From Seongchinamella unica (GTDB lineage Bacteria > Pseudomonadota > Gammaproteobacteria > Pseudomonadales > Halieaceae), in the NCBI RefSeq assembly GCF_004354085.1, contig NZ_SMSE01000001.1, forward strand, positions 797,724-861,723: a DNA stretch of 64,000 nt, in the 5' to 3' direction. A program made the translations under genes and the position numbers. The notes below the pieces were generated by a model. That model searched no databases. It had not been told where the DNA came from and worked only from the letters and a program-made list of their open reading frames with translations. Of the stretch, positions 63,952 to 64,000 are shown piece by piece; position 1 is the first letter of the stretch; every line of letters begins with the position of its first letter.

Positions 63952-64000
63952 CAGCCCGCAACGCGGCGTCACGCCTGGTGACGCTGCTGCCACTGCCGCG

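Overview
The window looks like chromosomal DNA of a GC-rich marine gammaproteobacterium, plausibly Cellvibrionales/Halieaceae-like. The support is a glnK - ubiK - comM - rep - cytochrome c5 neighbourhood resembling that of Pseudomonas, a DUF3080 lipoprotein, TorF-type and TonB-dependent outer-membrane proteins, and gammaproteobacterial-style Shine-Dalgarno sites. The taxonomic placement is inference from gene content; no 16S rRNA is present. No transposase, integrase, phage gene or CRISPR array was found.

Left part (1-34 kb) is mostly core or semi-core. A nitrogen module (torF, glnK) lies behind a sigma54-type promoter and an NtrC-like palindrome. It is followed by ubiK, comM, a decayed cytochrome P450 copy, a 2OG-Fe(II) oxygenase, an intact P450, an M32 carboxypeptidase, a FadJ-type/thiolase beta-oxidation pair, rep, an RND efflux pair and a cytochrome c5. 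Next comes a compact Lol-like ABC cassette (GST, LolA-like chaperone, two FtsX-type permeases, ATPase, outer-membrane barrel), then two lipoproteins, a GH3 enzyme, murA, a SOUL protein, a TonB-dependent receptor, a PhyH-type dioxygenase and a DJ-1/PfpI protein.

A tRNA-Arg(CCG) at 34.2 kb has its terminator, two inverted repeats and a 20-nt copy of its own 3' end just downstream. It marks the start of a catabolic region that runs to about 61 kb, shortly before folA.

The catabolic region has three transcriptional blocks. Block 1 (44.2 to 37.6 kb, minus strand) encodes an SDR, NTF2-like protein, acyl-CoA synthetase, two hot-dog proteins, a thiolase-fold protein without the usual cysteine, a DUF35 zinc-ribbon protein and a Rieske oxygenase. 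The hot-dog / hot-dog / thiolase-fold / DUF35 order recalls the ChsH2-ChsH1-Ltp2 hydratase-retroaldolase of actinobacterial sterol side-chain degradation, but with DUF35 split off. A GST and a quinohemoprotein follow. Block 2 (50.8 to 44.9 kb, minus) encodes an SDR, an APH-fold protein, a second acyl-CoA synthetase, a TetR regulator, an alpha/beta hydrolase and an LLM flavin oxidoreductase, with most frames overlapping. Block 3 (50.9 to 60.6 kb) has an acyl-CoA dehydrogenase and a Baeyer-Villiger-type monooxygenase on the plus strand, then SDR, two NTF2-like proteins, a TonB receptor and a second quinohemoprotein on the minus strand. Related palindromes (CTTGTT...AACAAG and TTGAAT/ATTCAA types) and a 25-bp tandem repeat sit in its control regions.

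Taken together these genes predict uptake, oxidation, CoA activation, ring opening and side-chain cleavage of a hydrophobic alicyclic compound (steroid-, terpenoid- or naphthenate-like). The substrate itself cannot be read from the sequence. The right end carries a secreted AstE/AspA-type M14 protein, folA, a frameshifted tetR remnant and a cupin dioxygenase-like gene.
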